Notes: generated by a model not told the origin, from the letters alone. A stretch of 64,000 nucleotides of DNA from Paeniglutamicibacter antarcticus_C (GCF_039544305.1 NZ_BAABLK010000037.1:62001-126000); one strand, 5' to 3'. Counted from the stretch's first letter, positions 1-8,957 are shown. Made by a program: numbers and translations.

Positions 1-198
1 CAACGTTGCGCGAGATACGCCCAAGGCTTCGGCAAGTTCGCGCTCGGCGGGTAGTCGTTCTCCGGGTGCGAAGATTCCGATTTTGATTCCACGAAGGAGC
101 TGCTCCACGGTTTCCTCGAAGGCGTTTCCTTTGCGGGCCATTCCTAGAAGACGGTACTTGGGGTCGATCTCTGTGGGAGTCCCGTCTATCGTTGCCAT
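1..198 (-). CDS. GntR-family regulator, N-terminal part (cut by window edge)
   Basis: Only the first 66 codons lie in the window; the gene reads leftwards and runs off at base 1. The visible part is a winged-helix DNA-binding domain of the GntR/FadR type: a helix with EETVEQLLRGIKIGIF, then the hallmark PGERLPAERELAEALGVSRA. The C-terminal effector domain is outside, so FCD or UTRA type cannot be decided. It is divergent from the amine-utilisation operon that begins at 384 and shares a 185-base gap with it that holds an inverted repeat, so it probably controls that operon. The ATG at 196-198 is used because a stop lies in frame just upstream. Confidence 0.85.
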   Translation of the reverse strand, partial: MATIDGTPTEIDPKYRLLGMARKGNAFEETVEQLLRGIKIGIFAPGERLPAERELAEALGVSRATL

Positions 199-311
199 CT
201 TCTCAGCATGCCATGAACCCTTGGAAGAGCACTATGCGCACTGCTCTTGAGGAAGGTGTTTTTGTCGAACCCTTGACACCATCGAGTGATAGGAGTCACT
301 CTTGATTCAGT

Positions 312-337
312 TCAATGGACTGAAAACGTTCCATTGA
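312..337. promoter_or_regulatory. Inverted repeat, likely GntR operator
   Basis: The sequence shows perfect 8-base arms TCAATGGA and TCCATTGA separated by 10 bases. It lies in the divergent gap between the GntR gene and the permease gene, 46 bases before the permease start. Operator function is inferred from position only. Confidence 0.5.
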
Positions 338-383
338 TGTTCGGTTAGCGCGGTTGAAACCTTCAAAAAACAGCGAGGCACTC

Positions 384-1820
384 ATGGCACGAACATCCCG
401 TATCGAATACAGCAAGGTGGACAAGGATTACCTTAAGCATCGTCAGCTCAAGCGCGGGGCTGCTGGCTGGGTGTTGCTGGCTGGCCTCGGCATTGCGTAC
501 GTGGTTTCGGGTGACTTCTCAGGTTGGAACCTCGGGCTTGCGGTTGGTGGATGGGGTGGCCTACTCATCGCTTTCATCTTGATGGGCTTGATGTACACCT
601 GCATGGTGTTTGGTCTCGCTGAGCTTTCATCAACCTTGCCCACAGCAGGAGCAGGATACGGTTTCGCTCGCCGGGCACTTGGCCCATTGGGTGGTTTCGC
701 AACGGGAATGGCCGTGCTGATCGAGTACGCAGTCGCTCCGGCAGCTATTGCCACCTTCATCGGCGGCTACATCGAAGCCCTCGGCCTGTTCGGGCTGACC
801 AATTCATGGCCCGTGTACCTGGTGACCTACGTAGTCTTCATCGGCATCCACCTGTGGGGTGTAGGGGAAGCGCTCAAATTAATTTTCGGTATCACCGCCA
901 TTGCCGTCGTGGCCCTCGTTATTACGGCTATCGCCCTACTGCCCCACTTCGAGGCTGCCAAGTTGTTCGACATCATCCCCGACGGTTCCGTTGGTTCCAG
1001 CGCCTTCCTGCCTTTCGGGGTTTCGGGTGTGCTGGCTGCGTTGGTCTTTGGCATCTGGTTCTTCCTTGCCGTCGAAGGTGTTCCGCTGGCTGCCGAGGAA
1101 ACAGCCGATCCGGTGAAGGACATGCCGCGTGGCATTATCGTTGCTGTCTTGTTCCTGGTCGTCTCGGGGGCAACCATGCTGATCTTGGTGCCCGGTACTG
1201 CAGGGGCGGCGGCTATGAGTAGCTCCGAATCCCCGCTGCCCGAGGCCCTTCGAGCGGCCTATGGGGAAAATGCTTTGGTGGCCGACATCGTCAATTACGC
1301 GGGGCTTGCCGGACTGGTTGCTAGCTTCTTCTCGATCGTCTTTGCCTACTCACGGCAGCTTTTCGCACTCTCGCGCGCTGGATACCTTCCGAAAATGCTC
1401 TCGCTGACGTCATCGCGCAACACACCGTGGGTGGCACTGCTGGTCCCGGGAACCATTGGTTTTCTCCTGGCGGCCATCACCGGCAACGGTGGCCTGCTGA
1501 TCAATATCGCGGTATTTGGTGCCACCCTCTCCTACGTCTTGCTTAACCTGAGCCACATCATGCTGCGTATCAAGGAGCCGGACCTTCCCCGCGGGTACCG
1601 GACTCCCGGAGGGGCCGTCACCACGGGAGTTGCCCTGGTGCTTGCGGTCGTCGCACTGTGTGCCACCTTCGTCGTCGACGTTGTGGCCGCGAGTATTACA
1701 GCAAGCATCTTCTTGGCAGCGATCGGCTACTTTTGGTTCTACAGCCGCCACCGCTTGGTCGCCAGCGCACCCGAAGAGGAATTCGCCCTACTGCAAAATC
1801 AAGAAACAGATCTGAAGTAA
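384..1820 (+). CDS. APC-family amine / ethanolamine-type permease
   Basis: A polytopic membrane protein of 478 residues with about 12 hydrophobic segments and short polar ends, of the amino acid-polyamine-organocation (APC) superfamily. The N-terminal segments (GDFSGWNLGLAVGGWGG, then LAELSSTLPTAGAGYGFARR) resemble the ethanolamine permease branch of the family. It should import an amine or amino alcohol with protons. I prefer the ATG at 384, which has AGCGAGG upstream, over the upstream TTG at 354. It is the first gene of a run of five (permease, ligase, hydrolase, dehydrogenase, SDR) with overlaps or short gaps, so its substrate is probably what the gamma-glutamyl ligase next door modifies. 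Another amino acid or polyamine remains possible. Confidence 0.8.
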   Translation: MARTSRIEYSKVDKDYLKHRQLKRGAAGWVLLAGLGIAYVVSGDFSGWNLGLAVGGWGGLLIAFILMGLMYTCMVFGLAELSSTLPTAGAGYGFARRALGPLGGFATGMAVLIEYAVAPAAIATFIGGYIEALGLFGLTNSWPVYLVTYVVFIGIHLWGVGEALKLIFGITAIAVVALVITAIALLPHFEAAKLFDIIPDGSVGSSAFLPFGVSGVLAALVFGIWFFLAVEGVPLAAEETADPVKDMPRGIIVAVLFLVVSGATMLILVPGTAGAAAMSSSESPLPEALRAAYGENALVADIVNYAGLAGLVASFFSIVFAYSRQLFALSRAGYLPKMLSLTSSRNTPWVALLVPGTIGFLLAAITGNGGLLINIAVFGATLSYVLLNLSHIMLRIKEPDLPRGYRTPGGAVTTGVALVLAVVALCATFVVDVVAASITASIFLAAIGYFWFYSRHRLVASAPEEEFALLQNQETDLK

Positions 1821-1854
1821 AACCATGACGAAACCCACGATTGTTGAGGAATCC

Positions 1855-3234
1855 ATGTCCATGAATCCACATCCCAGGAGCGAGAAGATGCTCACCGTCG
1901 AGCAGCTGCGCCAAGCAGTGCGCGCCGGTGAAGTCGACAGCGTCATCTTGTCGTTTACCGACATGCAAGGCCGGCTGCAAGGAAAAGTCATTCACGGAGG
2001 ATTCTTTGTGGACTCCGCACTCGAAGACGGCTCCGAGGCCTGCAACTACTTGTTGGCGGTCGACACCGAGATGCGCACCGTCGAGGGCTATGCCATGACC
2101 AGCTGGGACAAGGGCTACGGCGATATGGTCTTCGACCTTGATCTGGACACAATCCGCCACGTTCCGTACTTGGACAAGACGGTGATGATCCAGACCGATT
2201 TGAATTACACCACCGGTGAACGAGTGGAAGTGTCCCCGCGCAGCCTGCTGCGAACACAGCAGGAGAAGGCCGAAAAGCTCGGGTTCAAGGCCGTAGCCGG
2301 AACCGAACTGGAATTCATGATCTACAACACGAGCTACGAGGACGCGCAGAAGGGGAACTATCTGAACCTCACCCCTGCCAACCTCTACAACGTCGATTAC
2401 TCCATCTTGGGATCAATGCGCGTGGAACCTCTTCTCCGGGATATCCGCAATGCCATGCATGAAGCAGGGATGATCGTTGAATCAGCGAAGGGCGAGTGCA
2501 ATCTCGGCCAGCATGAGATCGCTTTCAGGTACGACGACGTACTGACCACCGCCGACAACCACACTTTCTACAAACTCTCCGCCAAGCAGATGGCCTCCCA
2601 GCGAGGGGAGTCGATTACCTTCATGGCCAAGCCCAACGAGCGTGACGGTTCCTCGTGCCACATCCACATGTCCCTGCGTGGCCTTGACGGAAGTTTGGCT
2701 TTCTGGGATGCCGAGAAGGGTGAACGCACAGCACTCTATGACCATTTCATCGCCGGCGTGCTGGCGACGATGCGTGACTTCACGATCTTTTACGCACCGA
2801 ACATCAATTCATACAAGCGTTTCGCCAAGGGTTCCTTCGCCCCGACCGCGGTCGCCTGGGGAATGGACAACCGCAGCTGCTCTGTTCGTCTCGTGGGCAA
2901 GGGGCATTCCGCACGCATGGAGAACAGGCTGCCGGGCGCGGACGCGAACCCGTACCTGGCACTTTCGGCAATGCTGGCCGGTGGGCTCTACGGGATCAAG
3001 CATCAGCTCGAACTGCCCGGGAAGATCGATGGCAACGCCTATGAGTCAGATGCGTTGCACGTGCCGCGCACCATGGCCGAGGCCCGTGAACTGTTCGCAA
3101 ACTCCGAGATCGCCGTGGAGGTCTTTGGCCAGGAAGTGGTCGATCACTACACCCACTATGCCGACGTGGAAATCGAGGCGTTCAACTCCTCGATCACCGA
3201 TTGGGAAGTGCGCCGCGGATTCGAGCGACACTAA
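1855..3234 (+). CDS. Glutamine synthetase-like gamma-glutamyl-amine ligase
   Basis: A 459-residue member of the glutamine synthetase family. It has the beta-grasp N-domain (about residues 10-105, including LSFTDMQGRLQGK) and the catalytic domain with the ATP-loop signature (KPNERDGSSCHIHMS, around residue 265) and the NRSCSVR / ENRLPGADANPY segments (about 345-375). The C-terminal adenylylation loop of true GlnA is not evident. Family knowledge: such GlnA-like enzymes (PuuA, Streptomyces GlnA3 and GlnA4) join glutamate to polyamines or ethanolamine using ATP. The hydrolase, ALDH and SDR that follow support a catabolic amine ligase rather than ammonia assimilation. I prefer the ATG at 1855 because TTGAGGA lies just before it; an ATG at 1825 is the alternative. 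Confidence 0.85.
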   Translation: MSMNPHPRSEKMLTVEQLRQAVRAGEVDSVILSFTDMQGRLQGKVIHGGFFVDSALEDGSEACNYLLAVDTEMRTVEGYAMTSWDKGYGDMVFDLDLDTIRHVPYLDKTVMIQTDLNYTTGERVEVSPRSLLRTQQEKAEKLGFKAVAGTELEFMIYNTSYEDAQKGNYLNLTPANLYNVDYSILGSMRVEPLLRDIRNAMHEAGMIVESAKGECNLGQHEIAFRYDDVLTTADNHTFYKLSAKQMASQRGESITFMAKPNERDGSSCHIHMSLRGLDGSLAFWDAEKGERTALYDHFIAGVLATMRDFTIFYAPNINSYKRFAKGSFAPTAVAWGMDNRSCSVRLVGKGHSARMENRLPGADANPYLALSAMLAGGLYGIKHQLELPGKIDGNAYESDALHVPRTMAEARELFANSEIAVEVFGQEVVDHYTHYADVEIEAFNSSITDWEVRRGFERH

Positions 3235-3977
3235 TGGCCATGGAAAAAAGCTATCGGCCACGGATCGGGCTGACCACGTACTGGCAGGATGCCTCCTGGG
3301 GGGTATGGAACTCCCAAGCCGCCATCGTCCCGGGCAAGTATGTCACCGGCGTGGCCGATGCCGGAGGCACCCCCATCCTCCTGCCACCGGTGGGCAGCGA
3401 TGAATCGGTCCTGGAACTCCTTGACGGATTGATCGTGATCGGAGGAGTGGATGTCGACCCGTCCAACTACGGTGCGACGGCGCATCCGCGGACCGCTGCC
3501 CAGCCCGACAGGGATGAGCACGATCTTCGATTGACGCGGGTTGCGCTGGGGATGGGGCTCCCGCTGTTCGCGATATGCCGCGGCGCGCAGATCCTGAACG
3601 TCGCCTTGGGCGGGACCTTGCACCAACATGTCCCGGACGTGCTGCCCAAATCCAACTACCAGCCGTCGCCGGGGGTGTTTGGCACCGTTGAATTCACCAC
3701 GGAGGCATCAACGCTCGCACGGGAGCTGCTCGGCGGCACAGCAGAAGCACCGTGCTACCACCACCAGTCACTGGACAGGCTGGGCGAGGGCCTGGTGGCC
3801 ACTGCGCGGGCATCGGATGGAACCATCGAAGCCGTTGAATGCCCCACGGGGATCGGCTGGATGTTGGGCGTGCAATTTCATCCCGAGGAAAATCCCCGTG
3901 ATGCCCGGCTGTTTGCGGGGTTTGTCGAGGCCGCCAGGAAATATCGCTATGAACAACAACAGGAGTCTCTTGCATGA
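3234..3977 (+). CDS. puuD: Class I glutamine amidotransferase-like gamma-glutamyl amide hydrolase (PuuD type)
   Basis: A 247-residue protein of the C26 / PuuD family that would split the gamma-glutamyl amide at the end of the pathway and release glutamate. The nucleophile is Cys115 in LFAICRGAQILN; the His and Glu of the triad are His216 and Glu218 in GVQFHPEEN. The oxyanion-type segment VIGGVDVDPSNYG lies near residue 70. No synthetase domain is attached, as expected for a stand-alone hydrolase. The ATG at 3234 overlaps the stop of the ligase gene (TAATG), which indicates translational coupling; an ATG two codons on is the alternative. Confidence 0.88.
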   Translation: MAMEKSYRPRIGLTTYWQDASWGVWNSQAAIVPGKYVTGVADAGGTPILLPPVGSDESVLELLDGLIVIGGVDVDPSNYGATAHPRTAAQPDRDEHDLRLTRVALGMGLPLFAICRGAQILNVALGGTLHQHVPDVLPKSNYQPSPGVFGTVEFTTEASTLARELLGGTAEAPCYHHQSLDRLGEGLVATARASDGTIEAVECPTGIGWMLGVQFHPEENPRDARLFAGFVEAARKYRYEQQQESLA

Positions 3978-5350
3978 GCACCTTCACCGTCATCAATCCG
4001 GCCACGGGTACCGCCATCCAAGACGTGGCGCTTGCCGATGTGCACCAAACCGACCGCGCCATCGACGCCGCGGCCAAGGCCTTCCTCTCGTGGCGGGACG
4101 TCGCGCCAAGTGATCGGGCATTGCTGCTGCGCCGATTCGCCGCAGCGGTGGAGGGCGACATGGAAAACCTGGCATCGCTGGAAGTCTCCAACGCAGGGCA
4201 CACCATTGGCAACGCCCGATGGGAGGCCGGAAACGTCCGCGATGTCTTGACGTATTATTCCGCTGCGCCCGAACGGCACACCGGATTGCAGATCCCGGTA
4301 GCCGGCGGCGTGGATTTGACCTTCCACGAGCCGCTGGGTGTGGTCGGGGTGATCGTCCCGTGGAATTTCCCCATGCCGATTGCCGCCTGGGGCTTCGCGC
4401 CGGCGCTGGCGGCAGGCAACACTGTGGTGCTCAAGCCCGCGGAGCTTACGCCCTTGACCGCCATTCGGTTGGGCGAGCTTGCCCGTGAAGCGGGCATCCC
4501 CGAAGGCGTCTTCACCGTGATACCAGGCAAGGGTTCGGTGGTTGGGGAGCGGTTTGTGACCCATCCCGCCGTTCGAAAAGTGGTCTTCACCGGGTCTACC
4601 GGAGTCGGCAAGAGGATCATGGCCGGCTGCGCGGAGCAGGTCAAGCGAGTGACCCTTGAACTGGGCGGCAAGAGCGCAAATATCGTCTTTGCCGACGCCG
4701 ACCTTGAAAAAGCGGCGGCCAGCGCCCCGGACGGTGTGTTCGACAATGCCGGCCAGGATTGCTGTGCACGTTCACGGATCCTGGTCCAGCGAAGTGCGTA
4801 CGAGAAGTTCATGGGGTACCTGGAGCCGGCCGTCAAGGGTTTTCGCGTGGGCGACCCCAGCGCGGCAGAGACGCAAATGGGGCCGCTCATTTCCGCGAAC
4901 CAGCGCGATACGGTTTCCTCGTTCGTCTTCGATTCACGGGGAAAGGCCACTGCCGAGGTGGCTTTCCAAGGAACGGCGCCAGGGGGACCGGGCTTCTGGT
5001 TTGCGCCAACGGTGCTGACACCGACCGATCCCTCGGCCCGATCGATGCAGGAGGAGATATTCGGTCCGGTGGTCACCGTTGTACCTTTCGAGGATGAAGC
5101 CGACGCGCTGCGGATCGCCAACGATTCAAGGTTCGGTCTCTCCGGATCGATCTGGACACGCGACGTCGGGCGGGCCCTGCGGGTCTCAAGAGGCATCGAC
5201 GCGGGTAACCTTTCGGTGAATTCGCATGCGTCGGTCCGTTATTCCACGCCGTTTGGTGGCTACAAGCAGTCGGGGCTGGGGCGTGAACTAGGCCCGGACG
5301 CACTGGACGCATTCAGTGAGGTCAAGAACGTCTTCATCGCCATCGACTAG
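3974..5350 (+). CDS. NAD(P)-dependent aldehyde dehydrogenase
   Basis: A 458-residue aldehyde dehydrogenase. Visible residues are Asn131 in VPWNFPMP, Lys154 in VVLKPAELTP, the Rossmann turn FTGSTGVGK (205-213), the general base Glu229 in LELGGKSAN and the nucleophile Cys263 in NAGQDCCARSR. It starts with an ATGA overlap on the hydrolase gene. In this operon the likely substrate is the gamma-glutamylated aldehyde, oxidised to the acid (gamma-glutamylglycine if ethanolamine is the starting amine, gamma-glutamyl-GABA if putrescine). The substrate cannot be read from the sequence alone. Confidence 0.88.
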   Translation: MSTFTVINPATGTAIQDVALADVHQTDRAIDAAAKAFLSWRDVAPSDRALLLRRFAAAVEGDMENLASLEVSNAGHTIGNARWEAGNVRDVLTYYSAAPERHTGLQIPVAGGVDLTFHEPLGVVGVIVPWNFPMPIAAWGFAPALAAGNTVVLKPAELTPLTAIRLGELAREAGIPEGVFTVIPGKGSVVGERFVTHPAVRKVVFTGSTGVGKRIMAGCAEQVKRVTLELGGKSANIVFADADLEKAAASAPDGVFDNAGQDCCARSRILVQRSAYEKFMGYLEPAVKGFRVGDPSAAETQMGPLISANQRDTVSSFVFDSRGKATAEVAFQGTAPGGPGFWFAPTVLTPTDPSARSMQEEIFGPVVTVVPFEDEADALRIANDSRFGLSGSIWTRDVGRALRVSRGIDAGNLSVNSHASVRYSTPFGGYKQSGLGRELGPDALDAFSEVKNVFIAID

Positions 5351-5415
5351 GCGGTGCCTACCCCCAGCGGCGCACCTGCAGCAAACATGCACCAACATAC
5401 CCAAGGAGAATCCAG

Positions 5416-6222
5416 ATGACCGAGAACAACCCAGCTCCCTACAACGGACTTGTCAGCAACCGGCTTGAGGGTCGCAGCGCCGTCATCACCGGTGGCGCAT
5501 CGGGTATTGGGCTGGCTACGGCAAAACGATTGGCACATGAGGGGGCCAAGGTCGTCATCGCCGATATCTGCTCGCCCGAGGTCGGCCAGGCAGCTGCCGA
5601 CATGGTGGGAGGAATCTTCATTCGTACCGATGTCACCAACGAGGAAGATGTCATCAACGTCTTCAAGGTCACCAATGAGAGATTCGGCAGCGTTGATATT
5701 GCGTTCAACAACGCGGGGATCTCTCCGGCCGACGACGCCTCCATCCTGGACACCGGGATCGATGCGTGGCGCAAGGTCCAGGAAGTCAACCTGACCAGCG
5801 TCTTCTACTGCTGCAAGCACGTAATTCCGTACATGCTCGAACAGAAGCGCGGGTCAATCATCAACACTGCATCGTTCGTAGCGGTGATGGGGGCCGCGAC
5901 GTCGCAGATCTCCTACTCCGCTTCAAAGGGCGGGGTCCTCTCGATGAGCCGGGAGCTGGGCGTTGAGTTTGCCCGTCAAGGCATCCGGGTCAATGCGCTG
6001 TGCCCCGGACCGGTCAATACCCCGTTGCTCACGGAGCTCTTTGCCAATGATCCCGAGCGTGCCGCCCGCCGCCTGGTCCATGTGCCCCTGGGCAGGTTCG
6101 CCGATCCGGACGAGTTGGCTGCCGCGGTGGCTTTTCTGGCCTCGGATGATTCATCGTTCATCACGGCAAGCCAGTTCCTTGTCGACGGAGGCATTGCGGG
6201 CGCGTATGTCACCCCCGAGTGA
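5416..6222 (+). CDS. Short-chain dehydrogenase/reductase
   Basis: A classical SDR of 268 residues with the coenzyme motif TGGASGIG (25-32), NNAG (98-101), and the catalytic Ser153, Tyr167 and Lys171 (YSASKGG). Asp50 after the second strand suggests NAD(H). It follows the ALDH gene by 65 bases and has AAGGAGA before its ATG. No FAD-dependent PuuB-type oxidase is present, so this alcohol dehydrogenase-like enzyme is the only candidate for making the aldehyde that the ALDH uses. That fits an amino-alcohol substrate such as ethanolamine better than a diamine. A hairpin terminator follows. Confidence 0.87.
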   Translation: MTENNPAPYNGLVSNRLEGRSAVITGGASGIGLATAKRLAHEGAKVVIADICSPEVGQAAADMVGGIFIRTDVTNEEDVINVFKVTNERFGSVDIAFNNAGISPADDASILDTGIDAWRKVQEVNLTSVFYCCKHVIPYMLEQKRGSIINTASFVAVMGAATSQISYSASKGGVLSMSRELGVEFARQGIRVNALCPGPVNTPLLTELFANDPERAARRLVHVPLGRFADPDELAAAVAFLASDDSSFITASQFLVDGGIAGAYVTPE

Positions 6223-6323
6223 AACCATCCACCACTAGGCTGGGACCGATTGCGGCCATGAAGCAAGGAACCCTCCTGCGCTGACACAGGAGACCCGGGC
6301 TGAACCAGCAACATCGTGCATCA

Positions 6324-6367
6324 CGAGCAGAGGGCTCCCGGGATTGAAACCGGGAGCCCTCTGCTCG
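6324..6367 (+). terminator. Rho-independent terminator after the amine operon
   Basis: Perfect 18-base arms (CGAGCAGAGGGCTCCCGG and its complement) with an 8-base loop, followed by TTT. It lies between the rightward SDR gene and the leftward thiolase gene and may serve both. Confidence 0.85.
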
Positions 6368-6392
6368 TTTACCGCTATCGGTGCGCAGCCTC

Positions 6393-7562
6393 CTACAGGG
6401 CGCGCAGCACCACAGCGCTGCCCTGTCCGCCGCCGCCGCAGATTCCGACGGCTCCGAGCGACCCTGCTCCGAGTTCGGACAGCTGGCGTGCCAGGGTGCC
6501 CACGATCCGTGCTCCCGAGGCCCCGATTGGGTGGCCCAGGGCGATGGCCCCGCCCTTGGTGTTCACGATTTCCGTATCGATGCCGAGCTTGGCGACCGAG
6601 CGTACGCCAACGGCGGCAAAAGCCTCGTTGATTTCCACGGCCTTGAGGTCGCTTGGCTCAAACCCGGTACCTTCAAGGGCAGCGAGGATCGCGTTGGCGG
6701 GCTGCTCGTGCAGCAGTACGTCCGGGCCGGCAACGAAGCCGTGGGAGACGATCTCGGCAATGGGCTTGATGCCCAGGCGGTCTGCCGCGGCCTGGCTGAC
6801 CAGGACCACGGCTGCGGCGCCGTCGGTGATCTGCGAGGAGTTTCCCGCGGTGATCGTGCCTTCCTTGCTGAAGGCCGGGCGCAGCTTGCCCAGGGTGTCC
6901 ACCGTGGTGTCGGCACGGATGCCGTCATCGGTGGAAACCACGATCTCGCCCTTGCGGGTGGAGATCGTGTAGGGGGCGATCTCCCCGGCGTGGAAGTCGG
7001 CCGCGGCGGCCGCCAGCTGGTGGGAGCGGGCGGAGAACTCGTCCTGCACCGCGCGTGTCAGGCCAAAGGAAGTGTTCCCGTCCTCCGTGGAGGACCCCAT
7101 GGAGCGGGCCTCGAACGCGTCGGTGAGCCCGTCGTGCTCCAGGGTGTCGATCATTTCAATGGCACCGTACTTGGTGCCGGCGCGGGCGCGCTGCACATGG
7201 GGAGCTAAGGACATGGACTCTTGGCCGATGGCCACCACCACGTCGGCCTCGCCGGAGGCGATCAAGCGCTCGGCGGCCACCACCGCCTCGGTGCCCGAAA
7301 GGCACACCGCGTTCAGCGTCATGGCCGGGACATTGAATCCGATTCCGGCGCCCACGGCGGACTGCCGTGCGGGGTTCTGTCCGGCACCGCCCTGGAGCAC
7401 CTGGCCGGCGAAGACGCGCTGGACCATATCGGCCCCGATCCCCGCGCGCTCAAGCGCGGCGGCCGCCGCATGGGCGCCAAGGGCCGTGGCGGAGACGGTG
7501 GACAGTGCTCCGTTGAAGCGTGCAAACGGTGTGCGGGCGTACCCGGCAATCAATGCGCTCAT
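6393..7562 (-). CDS. Acetyl-CoA C-acyltransferase (thiolase)
   Basis: A 389-residue degradative-type thiolase. The acyl-accepting Cys87 is in LNAVCLSGTEA; the His344 (GHPIGASG) and the second Cys375 (GICGGGGQGSA) complete the active site. It would split a 3-oxoacyl-CoA, such as acetoacetyl-CoA or 3-oxoadipyl-CoA, into acetyl-CoA and a shorter acyl-CoA. Its start overlaps the stop of the CoA-transferase beta gene by 4 bases, so the three genes form one leftward operon: activation of the 3-oxoacid by CoA transfer, then thiolysis. The choice between acetoacetate and 3-oxoadipate (pcaF) as the route is open. Confidence 0.9.
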   Translation of the reverse strand: MSALIAGYARTPFARFNGALSTVSATALGAHAAAAALERAGIGADMVQRVFAGQVLQGGAGQNPARQSAVGAGIGFNVPAMTLNAVCLSGTEAVVAAERLIASGEADVVVAIGQESMSLAPHVQRARAGTKYGAIEMIDTLEHDGLTDAFEARSMGSSTEDGNTSFGLTRAVQDEFSARSHQLAAAAADFHAGEIAPYTISTRKGEIVVSTDDGIRADTTVDTLGKLRPAFSKEGTITAGNSSQITDGAAAVVLVSQAAADRLGIKPIAEIVSHGFVAGPDVLLHEQPANAILAALEGTGFEPSDLKAVEINEAFAAVGVRSVAKLGIDTEIVNTKGGAIALGHPIGASGARIVGTLARQLSELGAGSLGAVGICGGGGQGSAVVLRAL

Positions 7563-8218
7563 GCTGTTTTTACTTCCTCAAGCTCAATCAGGTCAATGGT
7601 GAATGGTGCCCCGGTGGCTTCAATCAGCGACTCGGTGGTGACGCCCGGTGCCATGGCCCGCAGCACCAAGGCCGAGTCAGACACGTCGAAGACGGCACGG
7701 TCGGTAATGATCCTATCCACCACGCCCACCCCGGTCAGTGGAAGGTTGCAGTGTTCGACGATCTTCGGCGTGCCGTCCTTGGCCACGTGGTCCGTGATCA
7801 CGATGACGCGCGGGGTTCCGGCGACCAGGTCCATGGCTCCGCCCATGCCCTTGACGAGCTTGCCCGGGATGGTCCAGTTGGCCAGGTCCCCGTTGGCGGC
7901 AACCTGCAGGGCACCAAGGATCGCGGTGGCAACGTGCCCGCCGCGGATCATGCCGAACGAGGTGGCCGAATCAAAGAAGCTGCCTCCGGGCAGCAGCGTG
8001 ACGGTCTGTTTGCCTGCGTTGATCAAATCGGCGTCCTCTTCCCCTTCATAGGGGAAGGGGCCCATGCCCAGCAGTCCGTTTTCGCTTTGCAGCGTCACCC
8101 GCACACCCTCGGGCAGGTTGTTGGCCACCAGGGTCGGGATGCCGATGCCCAGGTTCACGTATTGGCCGTCGGTCAGTTCACTGGCGGCAATTGCAGCCAT
8201 TTCATCGCGTGTCCACAT
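7559..8218 (-). CDS. scoB: 3-oxoacid CoA-transferase, beta subunit
   Basis: A 219-residue class I CoA-transferase beta subunit. The catalytic glutamate is Glu46 in QSENGLLGMG; the GGSFFDSATSFGMIRGGH and KGMGGAMDLV blocks are typical. With the alpha subunit it moves CoA from succinyl-CoA to a 3-oxoacid. The sequence looks closer to succinyl-CoA:acetoacetate transferases (ScoB) than to 3-oxoadipate transferases (PcaJ), but this is judged from memory. The gap to the alpha-subunit gene is only 5 bases. Confidence 0.87.
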   Translation of the reverse strand: MWTRDEMAAIAASELTDGQYVNLGIGIPTLVANNLPEGVRVTLQSENGLLGMGPFPYEGEEDADLINAGKQTVTLLPGGSFFDSATSFGMIRGGHVATAILGALQVAANGDLANWTIPGKLVKGMGGAMDLVAGTPRVIVITDHVAKDGTPKIVEHCNLPLTGVGVVDRIITDRAVFDVSDSALVLRAMAPGVTTESLIEATGAPFTIDLIELEEVKTA

Positions 8219-8223
8219 GCTTG

Positions 8224-8928
8224 CTATGCCTCCTGGCGGACGCGTACGGTCCGCTGTTCGATGTCTTTGATGCCGTCGGTCTTTACGACGTGCTGCACGA
8301 AGATCCCCGGGGTTTCCACCAATGAGGGATCCAGGTAGTCCTCGCGGATGATCTCCGCCTCGGCGAAGGTGATGCGTCCGGCGGTGGCCACCAGCGGGTT
8401 GAAGTTCTTCGAGGTCATCCGGTAGCGCAGGTTGCCTTCGGAATCCGCCTCATGGGCGCGCACCAAGGAAATGTCGGCGACGATGCCGCGTTCCAGGATC
8501 GAGGTGCGTCCGTTGAACTCCATGGTTTCCTTGCCCTCCGCGACTGGGGTGCCGAACCCCGTGGGGGTGTAGAAGGCGGGTATCCCCGCTCCGCCTGCAC
8601 GAAGCCTCTCGGCCAGGGTTCCCTGGGGCACGAATTCGACCTCGAGCTCGTTGTTGAGGAACTGCTGGGCGAAGAGCTTGTTCTCTCCCACGTAGGAGGC
8701 CATGACCTTGGAAACCTGCTTATTTTCCAGCAGTACGCCCAGTCCCTTGCCATCCACGCCCATGTTGTTCGAGACGATGGTCAGCCCCGTGGCCCCGGAG
8801 TCGCGCAGTGCCGTGATCAGCCGGCTGGGGATTCCGCTGAGCCCGAATCCGCCCACCGCGATGATCATTCCGTCGCGCACGCATGAGGCCAACGCCTCGG
8901 CGGCATCTGCCACTACTTTCGTTGCCAT
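8224..8928 (-). CDS. scoA: 3-oxoacid CoA-transferase, alpha subunit
   Basis: A 234-residue class I CoA-transferase alpha subunit with the glycine-rich VGGFGLSGIP motif (about residue 25), the VSNNMG segment, and the SYVGENKLFAQQFL and RLRAGGAGIPAFYTPTG blocks that are typical of ScoA-type rather than PcaI-type subunits. First gene of the transferase-thiolase operon. I use the ATG at 8926-8928, preceded by GCGAGGAC, rather than the extension to 8949. The promoter region upstream carries an inverted repeat that resembles the site over the start of the divergent IclR gene. Confidence 0.87.
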   Translation of the reverse strand: MATKVVADAAEALASCVRDGMIIAVGGFGLSGIPSRLITALRDSGATGLTIVSNNMGVDGKGLGVLLENKQVSKVMASYVGENKLFAQQFLNNELEVEFVPQGTLAERLRAGGAGIPAFYTPTGFGTPVAEGKETMEFNGRTSILERGIVADISLVRAHEADSEGNLRYRMTSKNFNPLVATAGRITFAEAEIIREDYLDPSLVETPGIFVQHVVKTDGIKDIEQRTVRVRQEA

Positions 8929-8944
8929 GATTGTCCTCGCCTCG

Positions 8945-8957
8945 TCCATTATGTGGA
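8945..8957. promoter_or_regulatory. IclR box candidate upstream of CoA-transferase operon
   Basis: TCCATTATGTGGA has the form TCCA-N5-TGGA, the same spacing as the perfect palindrome at 9065-9079, and the first six bases (GTCCAT, from 8944) are identical. It lies 17 bases upstream of the alpha-subunit start. Binding by the adjacent IclR protein is inferred. Confidence 0.45.
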
